Part shown: positions 19,135-29,700 of the stretch, in pieces
Numbering within the stretch: the stretch's first letter is position 1
How the letters are laid out: each line of letters opens with the position of its first letter
Source of the DNA: Hysterium pulicare CBS 123377
Lineage: Eukaryota; Ascomycota; Dothideomycetes; Hysteriales; Hysteriaceae
Direction of reading: 5' to 3'
DNA: 57,603 nt
Assembly (NCBI GenBank): GCA_000467715.1
Contig: AJFK01000207.1
Span: 1-57,603 of the forward strand
Program-made: the position numbers and the translations under genes
Notes under the pieces: generated by a model
What the model saw: the letters and a program-made list of their open reading frames with translations, nothing else
The model's database searches: none
Told to the model about the DNA's origin: nothing

Positions 19135-20366
19135 TTCGACAGATGAAGGAATGTACGCGTTTGGGCCCGATGTCCTGGTATTTGTTGTTAATACAGATCT
19201 GGTTGATTTCACCAGAAGTCTATGTCTTACGAATTTCTTGATTGGGGAACATTCTGGTTGATGCATGAATTGAATATATAGTGAATGATGGTACCTGCAT
19301 TGTGCTGGAGACTTTAGTGGAAAAAGCATCCATTGTGTATACGGTTTATGTGAACAATATGCTAATATCGATGAATAAGAACGTTGATGGCAATGTTCTC
19401 TATTGAAATCAGTATGAACAATGTTCTTGATGTGTAAATAAAATTTAAACAAGTATATGTGTATATGATTTATTAAAGTTTAAAGATAGGCCAAAGCAGA
19501 AAGCTGATCATATAATCCACAAGTTGGCTGATCTACTCAAAGAGAATTACCGCCTAATACGCAACTTTAAAACAATGTGAGAGACTTAGAAAGGCAAAAT
19601 GGATAAGTATGATGTCTAGCTTGATATGTGTGTGAAGATGTCTCAGACATTTTCGGGAACGTAATATTACTAATGTACATCGTAGTCGCCCACTCCACGC
19701 AACACAACCTGGGGCTTCATAATTCTCATCGACTGAATTTTGTAGAATCATCAACTCAGAGACAAGAATGCTCGTAACGTTCCATTAGTATGCTTCCGGG
19801 AGTTTAATTGCTGGAGGATGCCTAATGGAATTAGCACCGAGCAGTGGCACTCATCGCTAAAGCCGGGTAGGATCTTACCGCTATCTGCCCCTTCAACATT
19901 GGCTTGCATACACCTGACAAAGAGTTCGGTCATATTAGACTCAGCCTACTGGTTCAGTGCCTTCAGGAGAGGAAACCTCTCCTTCTGAGCTACCGTATTA
20001 GTCGAGGCGTTTCCTGCATCCCAACCTCGAGATCTCGCGAGTTACTCCAGAGTAGGCTAGCTTCTCTGGTGTATTGTGTCAAATTACTTGATAGGTCTCA
20101 AGTAATGTTGGTGTTAACGACACCTTATCTCCGCTGGTCAAGGCCGGTATCTCCGGAGGACTTACTGCTCAAAGTGCGAGATTGAGGGTGATTCGACCCA
20201 ATCGAATTGACAGCGATGGACGTACCGATATTGCTTGACCGCTCACTGGGTGTCTATAAAAATCAAGATGGCTCTCAGGCATGATCGAAGTATCTGCCTC
20301 TACCTCAGCAGGCTTTGCTACCGAATCATTGCCAACCGTAGCCCCCAAAGATCTTGAGTCTCAGCC
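19135..20366. other. intergenic region before the SDR gene, with TATA box
   Basis: A 1.2-kb stretch without a recognisable gene. Frames at 19554-20185 on both strands are short and overlapping and show no family features. A TATAAAA at 20255-20261, 106 nt before the SDR start codon, is a plausible TATA box. Confidence 0.5.
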
Positions 20367-21174
20367 ATGGCGTCCACAATCGTCCTCATCACTGGCAAGT
20401 GTGATAGATGTGAAGTTGCCACCGCCCGTCTTCTAACAGAACTCCATAGGCGCCAACTCCGGGGTGGGTTTCGCAACATCAAAGGTGCTAGCCTGCGCGT
20501 CAGACGCCTTTCATGTTATCATGGCCAGCCGGTCTCTCGAGAATGCGAAAGCTGCAATGTCCGAGATCGAAGCATCTGGTATTAAAGGAGCTCTCTCAAC
20601 CGTGCAACTGGACGTCACCGACGAGAAATCGATCGCAGAAGCCGCAGCACACGTACAACAACAATTTGGACGGCTGGACGTGCTCGTGAACAACGCGGCG
20701 TCGGGAAGCATGGACCCTAATATCAGGACGCGTTTTCAAGCATGCTTGGAAACCAACGTGACGGGGCCAGCATTGGTTGCTGCTGCATTCAGACCATTGC
20801 TGTTCAAGTCTGAGAAGCCATATTCGATCTATGTTAGCAGCGGTGCACGAACACTGGTACGGAATGCTACTCAGAAGCCCCCGAGCCACGACAATATTCG
20901 GAATGGGGACGCATATCAGGTAAGCAAGGCGGCTCTGAACATGCTCGCCGTTCTGGAGGCACGCGATTATGGTCCCGAAGGTCTGAAGGTATTTGCATTG
21001 AGTCCTGGGTTTGTACGATCGAATCTTCGCGGTCCGAGTGAAGAGGCCAGGAGCGGATGGGGCAAAGCTGGAGACCCGGAGGTTTCTGGAGAGATCGTTC
21101 TGAGCATTGTGCAAGGAGAGCGAGATGCAGATGTGGGATGTCTGGTTCACAAAGATGGTGTCTATCCCTGGTGA
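20367..21174 (+). CDS. short-chain dehydrogenase/reductase
   Basis: Exons 20367-20394 and 20450-21174 give 250 residues. The 28-nt first exon encodes MASTIVLIT plus one base of Gly; joined to exon 2 it restores the nucleotide-binding motif TGANSGVG. The intron begins with GC (GCAAGT) rather than GT. Other SDR landmarks: LDVTD, NNAAS (usual NNAG), the catalytic Ser in YVSSGAR and YQVSKAALN (Tyr-x3-Lys), then SPGFVRSN. The second residue group after the first strand (SRSLENA) suggests NADP(H) preference, which is inference. Substrate unknown; the family covers polyketide, sugar and alcohol substrates. Confidence 0.88.
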
Positions 21175-21465
21175 AGTGGGGAGTTGAGAAGATGGTATAT
21201 AGAGCCGCGAACGTTTAGTGCAGCCTCGTATCTAGTTACTCAATTAACTCATTTTGCAGTTTATTTCAAAACTTGACAGTAGTTGTAAGACAGAAGGTGC
21301 CATAAAGGGTAGGAAGTAGGATTAATTAGATCGCAATTTATCTTACTTTACTCTCCACAAATTCGCAACCGCGTATCCCCAACTTTTTTCCTACTAGATA
21401 TGTCTGGTCGTGTATAAGCACAAGAGTAAGTTCCCTCATCTGAACGGGAATCCATAACTTTGAGT

Positions 21466-22263
21466 TTACGATTCAGGACGCTCTGAAAGGACACCTTTAG
21501 CAAAGCATGTTTTGTAAGACTGAGAGTAAAAGTAGCACCGCACTTTACACAGCTCAACCCCACGGTCCCCACCAGACGGTCCTCTCGCTTCCATCTCTTC
21601 AAATCTTTCAACGAACGCTCGCATATCAGGATCACGGTTGGAGCACCAGAAGCGGAGTGTTTGTAAAAGTATTGCCATGTCGACTTCCGTTTCTTCTGCT
21701 AGCAAGGTCATGCCGTGGGCCAGCAGTATTTCTTGCACTATCCATGCTCTTCTCCAGTACTCATGAGCCTAAAAATGTGTAGCATCACTATAATCGCCCC
21801 ACCGCTTCGACTCCCTCGGGTCCTCCCTGGATCTTGTACCATCTCGAATAGAGTTCATATGAATAAATTACCTAGAGATACTTTGATCATTTCCACACCA
21901 CGAAATGACCCGCCAGGCTCGTGAGTATATCTGACCCATCTGCTGGACCTGGTGATTCTTTTCCGCGATATTGGCCTGATCGATACATAATGCATCAATC
22001 TAGAATGGCTCTAAGGGATACCTTCTACTAGCTACCCCGAGGAACTTCCACAGGTTACGTTGGACGGAGATGATCTTGCCATTGATCGAGATGGTACAAA
22101 AGGTATTCGGATCTCGTGTTCCCCAGACGTAGGACAGGCATTTGTATTCGGAGTCCACGGTCGTAAGCCATATGGAGCATTGTATCCGACCCTCCGGAGA
22201 CTCATTGGGAAGGTTGAGCGGCTCATACTCGAAGGGAGTGATGTGCGAGATCGGAGGTGGCAT
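21466..22263 (-). pseudogene. heterokaryon-incompatibility (HET) domain gene, decayed
   Basis: From the ATG at 22263 the frame reads a HET domain: IQCSIWLTTVD, CLSYVWGTRDP, ISINGKIISVQRNLWKFL. At 22000-22002 a TAG stands where the family has Trp before [20 protein letters not shown]. The same frame continues through [16 protein letters not shown], a TAA at 21868-21870, a TAG at 21769-21771, then EYWRRAWIVQEILLAHG, another HET block, and ends at 21466. There are three in-frame stops and no frameshift. An intron could hide the two later stops but I found no splice pair that keeps the frame. The first stop is a G-to-A change (CpA to TpA on the plus strand). The C-terminal part expected after the HET domain is missing. 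Known role of HET proteins: self/non-self recognition and cell death after hyphal fusion. Confidence 0.75.
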
Positions 22264-22808
22264 GGTCAGGTTGCTGAGTGCCACTGAGAGTTCTGTGGAA
22301 AGTGGCTCGAATATATCTTGTCTTGTAGAGTATACGCACAACTGCAGGTAGGGTAACAAGAAGTAAACATGTAATGATAAGACGAAAGGCGAAAGGAGTT
22401 TGGAAGGACCCAAGGTGCGGATTAGCAATATATGCCCAATGGCATTATCGAGCAGTTATCAGACAGTGGGGCAGTGCAAGGCTGAAGGTTGACTGTGGCC
22501 AGCCCCAGCCTTTCTCACGCTCGCGGTTGAGGAGTCTACGCGCATTCGCTTTGCTTTGTAATGCTGAGATAGATAGGAAGCAATGGATTCGAGGAACGGA
22601 TTGAACGGAGAGGCCCTCAGAGAGCAGTACCTTTGGAAGTCTAGAAATAGACGGAGAGTGTAAGAAGACAATATTCGCTTAGTTTCCCTCTTTGGGACTA
22701 GGTAGATAACCTGGCTTTGACAATCAGGACTTGGAAATTAAGGGCGGCGAAAAGAGGTCGAAGAGCTGGAGTGCAAGTGCTGGTTGTACCCCGTAGAACA
22801 CTTCTCTT
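22264..22808. other. intergenic region between HET relic and the ERG26-like gene
   Basis: No gene recognised. Several frames of 60-80 codons on both strands have no family features. Confidence 0.5.
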
Positions 22809-23915
22809 TCATTGATCCTTCTTCTCACTATCCAAGACCCAAGTCACCGCCCTCCTCATACCTTCTTCCGTACTAACCCTCGGCCGATAGCCCAACCTAT
22901 CCTTGATCTTGTCAATGCAAAACGTGCGATCCATACAAGTAAGCCTAACAATTCTCCTCGCTAACGTCGGCTCTCTAGTCCCAAAAGTAAAGATCCAAAA
23001 CATCCACTCCAGAAGAAATGCAATAGTCATAGCCAGCCACTTCGGAATCGTCCAAACATGCGCGTCGTCAACTGGATATCCGGCATACTTGGCAGCGAGG
23101 CGATTCAAGGCCCAGAAAGGATAATGTTCATCGTTTGAGATGACAAAAGCTTCGCCCTCAATGCGCTTTTCCGAGGGAAGTGGGGAGGAGCGCGATGCTT
23201 TCAGTAGAGCTTTCGCAGCGAGAACTTGCGCATCAGCTATGTTACCAACGTATGTAACGTCGAAAAGATTCTTCCCATTACCCATCTGCATCTTAGCTCG
23301 ACCCGCTCTTGCAGAATCCACCAACGCGGCCGTAAACAGTCTGTCGCCTTCGCCATAGATGGTAGTAGGCCGAATTGATGCGGTCAACATGTTGCTGCCG
23401 TCAGCGCGATTGGCGGCTAGAACGATCTCTTCCCCTATGGCTTTTGTGTGAGAGTAGGGTACGGGTTGCTCTGGGAAATGAAGTACGGGCATTTCTTCGG
23501 TCGCATCGATAAGAGGGCTGACGTGGTCATGGACGACTGACGAACTGGATGTATAAACGAAAGCTCGGACCGTCCCGATAGCCTTGGCGCATTCGACGAT
23601 GTTCCGCGTGCCTTCGACATTGACTCTCATGAATAAGTCTGGATCATTGAGGAGAGGTGGTGGGGAAGCCGTGTGGAAGATAGTATGTGGTCTGACCTTT
23701 TTCATGACTTGTTCAACGTGGTCGCGTTGAGTGATGTCGGCGCTGTAGTATGCGACGTCGGGGAGCTGATCTGCTTCATTCGTTTCGGCATGGAGATCCA
23801 TGACGAAGATGTCAGTGGCATTCCCATTCTCTAGGACTTCTTGGACAATGTGAGTTCCTGTGAAACCGCAGCCTCCAATGACTAGGACGGTTCCTAGGGA
23901 AATGTCGGAGGTCAT
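22809..23915 (-). CDS. 3-beta-HSD / sterol-4-alpha-carboxylate 3-dehydrogenase-like (ERG26 family)
   Basis: The ATG at 23915 (MTSDISLGTVLVIGG) is chosen because the frame upstream lacks another ATG. The protein has 368 residues. The Rossmann motif GGCGFTGTHIVQ is at the N-terminus; ADITQRD, HTASPPPL, VNVEGTRNIVE and VYTSSSSVV follow the family pattern. The catalytic pair is in YSHTKAIGE (Tyr-x3-Lys). After it come SIRPTTIYGEGD and DVTYVGNIADA. A hydrophobic C-terminal segment (WLAMTIAFLLEWMFWIFTF) fits ER-membrane association. In ergosterol synthesis the family oxidises and decarboxylates C4-carboxysterols with NAD. Whether this is the housekeeping copy or a paralogue is not clear, so no symbol is given. 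Confidence 0.82.
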   Translation of the reverse strand: MTSDISLGTVLVIGGCGFTGTHIVQEVLENGNATDIFVMDLHAETNEADQLPDVAYYSADITQRDHVEQVMKKVRPHTIFHTASPPPLLNDPDLFMRVNVEGTRNIVECAKAIGTVRAFVYTSSSSVVHDHVSPLIDATEEMPVLHFPEQPVPYSHTKAIGEEIVLAANRADGSNMLTASIRPTTIYGEGDRLFTAALVDSARAGRAKMQMGNGKNLFDVTYVGNIADAQVLAAKALLKASRSSPLPSEKRIEGEAFVISNDEHYPFWALNRLAAKYAGYPVDDAHVWTIPKWLAMTIAFLLEWMFWIFTFGTREPTLARRIVRLTCMDRTFCIDKIKDRLGYRPRVSTEEGMRRAVTWVLDSEKKDQ

Positions 23916-24364
23916 GTTGGTGGTTTGTGATGGAGGGACTGCGATCTTATTGAGGTGACGCTCGGTACTCAATTGCGATAGAGTGTTTGTTCTGATACAT
24001 GCAGTTGCGAAACATTTGCATGCAGATATCTAGGTACACGTTTGATGCGTGATATGTGTTTTGAAGTGAGGTTGGAAAGTGGCTGGAAGCTGATTAAGCT
24101 CCAGGACTTGTGGCTGGTAAATGCACGAGCCAATTGGACCGTTGCTAAGAAATTTTCAGGGCAAACCTTCAACGTCACTCCGATACTCATCATTTCTCGC
24201 AGCTTCATGAGAAACTCTCGCTAGCATCATCCTACGCTTCCATATATATCTATTCAACCTCATTGCAATATCATCGTCGATCTTGCCGGGGTCATATAAA
24301 TAAGCACTTTGCACGCCGCCAGGATCTGCAAGCCACAAAAGCAGCCTCTTCAAAGTGATACCAA
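23916..24364. promoter_or_regulatory. shared upstream region of two divergent genes
   Basis: It lies between the starts of the ERG26-like gene (minus) and the DUF336-like gene (plus). No specific motif is called; the promoter role is inferred from orientation. A CATATAAATAAG near 24293 could act as a TATA element for the plus-strand gene. Confidence 0.4.
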
Positions 24365-24931
24365 ATGTCCCAAACCCATTCACCACCACTACCGTTTCCT
24401 ACTCGGGACCTCGAAGGACTAGCCCAGGAAGAACAAATCCTCGCTCTTCCCGATTTTACCACCGACGACGCATGGGAGCTAGGCTCCGCCCTCCGCAATG
24501 GGCTGCGAGACGGAGGTAGCACTCCAGCCGTCGTGAACATTACACTAGCCAACAGCAACCAATTGCTCTTCCACGCCACTTCACGACCTGGCACCTTTCC
24601 AGATAACGATACATGGGTAGCAAGGAAGCGGGCGACGGTGTTGAGATGGGGTCATAGTACTTGGTATATGCACAATAAGTTTGGCGGAGATGAATTAAAG
24701 TTCAGGGAGAAGTATATGCTGGGTGATAAAGCTGGTCAGTACGCTATTCACGGCGGCGGATATCCAATCTATGTGAAAGGCGTGGAAGGTGTAGTAGCAG
24801 TCATTGTGGTGAGTGGACTCAAGCAAGAGCAGGACCATCAAATTATTGTGGAGTATCTAAAAGACTATCACAACATCTCGGGGCAAGGGTTTCGGACCTT
24901 CGAAGGCAGTAGACCTACGCTATCTTTTTGA
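24365..24931 (+). CDS. DUF336 / HbpS-like (UPF0303) protein
   Basis: A single exon of 188 residues with the family layout: an N-terminal helix (LAQEEQILALPDFTTDDAW), the WELGSALRNGLRD segment, VVNITLANSNQLLFHA, then DTWVARKRATVLRWGHST, and the Gly-rich AIHGGGYPIYVKGVEGVVAV near the end. Known: the family includes bacterial GlcG/HbpS (haem-related) and yeast Ybr137w, a decameric cytosolic protein linked to tail-anchored protein targeting. The biochemical role is not settled. Its stop codon overlaps the end of the convergent aspartic-protease-like gene by 17 bp. Confidence 0.85.
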   Translation: MSQTHSPPLPFPTRDLEGLAQEEQILALPDFTTDDAWELGSALRNGLRDGGSTPAVVNITLANSNQLLFHATSRPGTFPDNDTWVARKRATVLRWGHSTWYMHNKFGGDELKFREKYMLGDKAGQYAIHGGGYPIYVKGVEGVVAVIVVSGLKQEQDHQIIVEYLKDYHNISGQGFRTFEGSRPTLSF

Positions 24932-26240
24932 ACCCGAATTTTCCGCCTATAGCGTCGAAAGCGATGGAGTACCCGAAGAGGAAGTTTCGACCTGTGTTGA
25001 CGAACGGTGGATTGGCCTGCGTTTCTGGACACACATATTGCGGTTCCATCGGATCCTTTTCGCCGACTACGAAAGAGTACTCCGCGACAGCATCCTCTAC
25101 TCCTGGGAAAGAAACTGATAACCTTGTGCCAATCTTAGGCCTTCTTTTACAACTCGTTTTCAAATGCGGATTCGTGAAGTTCGGCGTTAATATACCTGGA
25201 GACATACGCCAATACATTTTCGAAATCCCCGTATCCACAAGACCTGATCCGCAACTGTACTCTTCTTCGTTGGGCCTTGCGCTCATGTTCACCATGGCCC
25301 AGTCTCGGTGATCCGTCGAATGCGTCACTCCAGGGCCCAGCTGTGTGAAGACGAAGTCGGCTGTGTTTGCCTCTGTAAGGCCGAGGTAGACACCTTCCGT
25401 ACTGACTATGTAGCCGGTACGTAGGCTCTTTGAGTCCACCGACAACCCATCGATTTCCCTAACATTTAAGAAAGGGTTCGCGCTCGGAGTAGCGTTAGGC
25501 TGGCCGTCTCCAGGCTCATTCCTCCCAAACCCAACACCCATATACGTAATCTTGCTCGTGTCTCTAGGCGTTGGTTTCTCCGCCGGATTTTCGGGGTTTG
25601 GAGGACAGGTCCCATTTCCCGTTGCTGCGTCATACCATCTGCATACGACTGATGAGTTTACAATTAGCATAGGGACGGTGGAGGTCGCTGAGGATCCATT
25701 AGTGCCATGGAATGTGATATCTAAAGGCATAAGATGTCCGTTATAGAGGATTCCGCTGCTCGAAAGGTATTCCCAGGCGGTAGGCGCGCCCGTGGTGTCG
25801 ACATGTGGAAGCAATGGTGCCCCAATAGCTAGGCCTGTGCTACCGGTATCCATTGGCATTTTGAAATGGATGTTGTCGATTGAGGCATTGACCATCGGGG
25901 TGGTGTGGGTGTCGAACGGGTCGGCGTATGGGAGAAAGATGGATTTCGAGTATTGTGGCGTGCATCTTGCAGATGTGAGTGCAACTTGGTCGAATAGAAA
26001 GGAGAGTGATAGCACAAATACAAATGCCATGCAGGCCATTTTGATTCCTTGTATGTAGGATTTCATGAGGTTGTGGGAGCCGAAAGATTGGGAATTTAAA
26101 TACTTTTGAGGTCCAATTCTGCGCTGCTCTGGGTGATCTTCAGATGTAAACATTCCGACATTCTCGAGGCTGTGGAATGCTGCATCCATCTTCAATTGCT
26201 CGAGTTCGTTGGCTGGGGGCGTTTTGTTCAAGCGGGACAT
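24915..26240 (-). CDS. membrane-anchored aspartic-protease-like protein
   Basis: The ATG at 26240 (MSRLNKTPPANE) starts a frame of 441 residues; no earlier in-frame ATG was used. About 60 residues of cytosolic-type sequence precede one hydrophobic segment (MACMAFVFVLSLSFLFDQV, about 67-86), giving a type II membrane topology. The luminal part has two DTG motifs, MPMDTGSTGLAIGA (about 128) and GLVDTGISKMYW (about 333), spaced like the two lobes of pepsin-type aspartic peptidases. Several NxS/T sites and Cys residues support a secretory location. The flap region and hydrophobic-hydrophobic-Gly elements are weak, so activity is uncertain; it may be a non-peptidase homologue. Its 3' end overlaps the gene on the other strand. 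Confidence 0.75.
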   Translation of the reverse strand: MSRLNKTPPANELEQLKMDAAFHSLENVGMFTSEDHPEQRRIGPQKYLNSQSFGSHNLMKSYIQGIKMACMAFVFVLSLSFLFDQVALTSARCTPQYSKSIFLPYADPFDTHTTPMVNASIDNIHFKMPMDTGSTGLAIGAPLLPHVDTTGAPTAWEYLSSSGILYNGHLMPLDITFHGTNGSSATSTVPMLIVNSSVVCRWYDAATGNGTCPPNPENPAEKPTPRDTSKITYMGVGFGRNEPGDGQPNATPSANPFLNVREIDGLSVDSKSLRTGYIVSTEGVYLGLTEANTADFVFTQLGPGVTHSTDHRDWAMVNMSARPNEEEYSCGSGLVDTGISKMYWRMSPGILTPNFTNPHLKTSCKRRPKIGTRLSVSFPGVEDAVAEYSFVVGEKDPMEPQYVCPETQANPPFVNTGRNFLFGYSIAFDAIGGKFGFKKIA

Positions 26241-26704
26241 TTGACGTGTTCCACGAGGCAACGAGGCGTTTGAAATCTTTCATCAATCCCCACCTCTTTC
26301 TCTGGTTCAACCAACTTTCATCTCTCATCTTCCGATTCGGCGAATATTCCTGAGAATGCAGGCAACTCACACAACGATGACGGACGCCGACAAGCAGATG
26401 GTTTTCGAACCAGGCTGATGCACGTGATGCCCGATATGCACGATGCTGATCGCTGCACGCCTAGGCTCGTAAATTGTCTTGGTGGTGGCGCATGTGTAAC
26501 ATCCAAACTATGGCCACACACAAACTTTGGCGGCGTGGATTGAATCTTCCCAGCCTCTTCTTCTCTTCATTGTTCGTTACTTGAGTCGCGTTTGTACGGC
26601 GACTATTCTCAACCTCGCATACGGACCTGAACCCGACGTAGCGACCCCAAATAACCCTAACCATCCTCCATAAGTACATCGCCATCACGGCATGTCTGCC
26701 TACA
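26241..26704. promoter_or_regulatory. shared upstream region with a short upstream ORF
   Basis: It separates the aspartic-protease-like gene (minus) from the ankyrin-CorA gene (plus). An ATG at 26692 opens a 13-codon frame ending at 26733 that overlaps the main start at 26705 in another frame, so it may lower translation of the main protein. That effect is inference. Confidence 0.4.
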
Positions 26705-29700
26705 ATGACAAGATCACCATCGAGGTCGAGTGACGGCGGAAGCGAACACCATGTGCGCGCAGAGCCACGGCTCCTGAAAGCGATTGAAGATGGCAAGCAG
26801 GAAACAGTCGAGGAGATCATCGAGTCCGCGAAGAAGAAGAGTTCTCCCACCGATCACCTCTTGCGCATAGGTCTGATGCGCGCTGCCGAACGAGGCAATG
26901 CGATCGCGACCGAGTACCTTCTTCAACAAGGCGCCAAATCGGACGGCGCGCCCGGAAACCGAGTCTCACCCCTACTGCGAGCCGTCGAGAAGAACCATGT
27001 ACGAGTGGTCATGCTACTGCTGGCATTTGGTGCGAATATAAATGTTGCAGACAAACAGGGACGGACGGCGCTTATGATGGCTGCTTGGAAGAATCATTGG
27101 CATATTTTGAACGAGTTCATCAGAAGGGATGCGGATATGAATGCTAAGGATAATGCGAAGAGGAATGTGCTGCATAATCTGGCCGCGGACAAACATAATA
27201 ATTGGGGGAAGGATGTGATTGATATGCTTCTGAAGACCAACATCTCCATTGACGGTCCGGATGGTCAAGATGAGTTGAAACGTTCACCTTTACATTGGGC
27301 TTGCGTTACTGGGAAGAAGAATCTTGCGGAATGGCTGCTGACTCGACCAAAAGGCCCGAGGGCTAATATCAATGCGGTGGAGATACGCGAGAAAACCTCA
27401 TTGCATCTTGCGGCTGCGCATGGAAGGGATGATATCGTAGAACTGCTTCTAAAGTATAGGGCGGATGTCAAGGCCAAGAGCGATGGATCCTGGACACCAC
27501 TACATAATGCCTGTGAGCATGGCTCTGTTAAGATCGTCCGGATACTCCTAGAAGCTGGTTCTGAATTGAATGCAAGACTGCTCAACGGAATGACGCCGTT
27601 GCACGTTGCTGCTCAGGCTGGACATCTGGAAGTGGTGCATTGCTTGCTCGAGCGAAAAGACCTCAAAAGGGCTGCTAGGGATACATTTGGTATCACCCCT
27701 TTTCTTCGGGCTGCTCAAAACAAGCGTAAAGATATCGTCAGTCTCCTAGCACCATTCAATAATGTTGATTCTCTTTCCGAAGATGCTCTCGGTGCTTGCA
27801 ATGGCTTTAATGCAACGATTGTTGACTTTGGTAACTTCCATAATGAGAACAGGGTGAAGCGGAAGACTGTATATGGTACGTTATCATGCGCCTCTTCTGC
27901 ATATCATGCTAACGTCTAACTAGAGCTACTCTATGGCCGAGATACGATCAATCCACGGAAGCCTGCAGTCACGATATTACCGAACGATAGCAAAGCTACA
28001 AATTTCCGATGGATCCATCTACCAGCGAACAACATGGCTTGGGTTGAAGCACTACTTACCAAAGCCTTTATTGAAGAGGGCGCAAGCGATGTGGAAGGCT
28101 TCAAAGCGCTGGAGCGTTCCTTTAACCACCAACATCGCGGACAGCAGATCCATTCCCACTTTATGCGACCATTATGCCAAAGTACCCCTCGAGCACCGAA
28201 ATTTGCAGATGACTCTGATTTTTCGGATACTCCAGCCGAGCAAGGTCCTCCTCAAATCACCATCAACGGAACACCAGACGGATTGGGGATAAACTCACAT
28301 GCATCGAGTTCACAACCGGATGGTCTACCAAAGACACCGGTCAAATCTGCTGGAAAGGGGGATGAAAAGGATGATAGGGGCAAAGGGTCTGCGAAAGAGC
28401 ATGGAAAAGGCTCTCAGAAGGAGAAAGGCAAGAAGATAGCTGGCAAAGGAACGAAGTCCAACAAAGGCACCCCGGAAACCCCAAGTAAAGATCCCCATCG
28501 CCCTCATCAGCATCGCAAAGCATCTCAGCCTTTGTCTGGTAGCCGTCACCTGCGCTCACCTGGATCACCCGGCCGCAAAGACCCTACCCAAGTCGCAAAA
28601 GGCAACATCTTCACCTTCATGCCATATCTCCACTTCGAAACTGATCGTCGGCGTCGAGAAATGCGGGAAGCGATCAGCCGCGCACAAACACTCAAATCGC
28701 TGCAAGCCAGACCTTTGCTACACAAAGCCACTACGTACGATGAGATGCTTCTACGGGCGCATCTTTCAACATCAAGTGTCTCTCTTCATGTCCGCCGGAC
28801 CTTAGATCAATTCTTCTACCACAACATCGACACTCAAAGCCGAGATCAAGATCAGGTAGTCTATCGCTATCAGTGTAAAGGTAAGTCTGCCGAAGACAGC
28901 GGCCTCGACCCCAAAATATTCATGGTCGATCAACTCTGGATGTGGGTTCTCGGCAAAGATCTCATTGTTACATCCTTCCCACAACGCTGGCAACAACCCA
29001 AGAATGATCCTTTGAATGTGCTTGATGGCATCATCGAAGATATAAACTCCAAAACGCGAGAACCTGTCCGTTCAGTGTATGACCTCGCTATGATCATTAC
29101 GAATCGATGTTCCGGAGTCTTCGATAGGCATAGAATGGGCGATGAAGAGTATCAATTCCTCGATATGTTCGAATCGTCTATCGGCGACGCCACCGATCGC
29201 GAAACGAAGCTTTTCAAAGAATTCAACACAGCGTCTGCGCAAGCATCTCAGTGGCTACAACATCATCAACGTCCTAACCGCTTTTCGCGCCACCTGGAAG
29301 CGACATCCCGAAATCTGGAACACAACAACCGACACAAAGCCACCCGCGAACAGATCTCTGCCATTCGCGAAGCGCGATTTCAATATGAAGACCAGAACCC
29401 CATCCACGCCCCCCTCTTCGTCGACAAACTCCTCGATATAGGCCAGGAAACCGACTTGCTAGCCGAAACAAAAGACATCCGAGATGAACTAAACATGATC
29501 GCGAAAGTGCTCGAAGACCAGCGGAACGTTCTCCCCGACCTCGAAGCCGCTGTCTGCGATATCTACAAAGAAGAGCATCGAAACCAGCATGAAGTCAAGA
29601 AAAGATTCAAAGAACAGCTCAAGACGATAGAAATGCACATCAAAGACATCGACCGCATGGACAAACAAGCCGAGCGCATCTACAGCAGTATAACCGACCT

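Noticed and set aside
22000-22022. A 22-nt GT...AG segment that would remove the first stop of the HET relic as an intron
   Set aside because: Too short for a fungal intron, and removing it would also delete conserved HET-domain residues.
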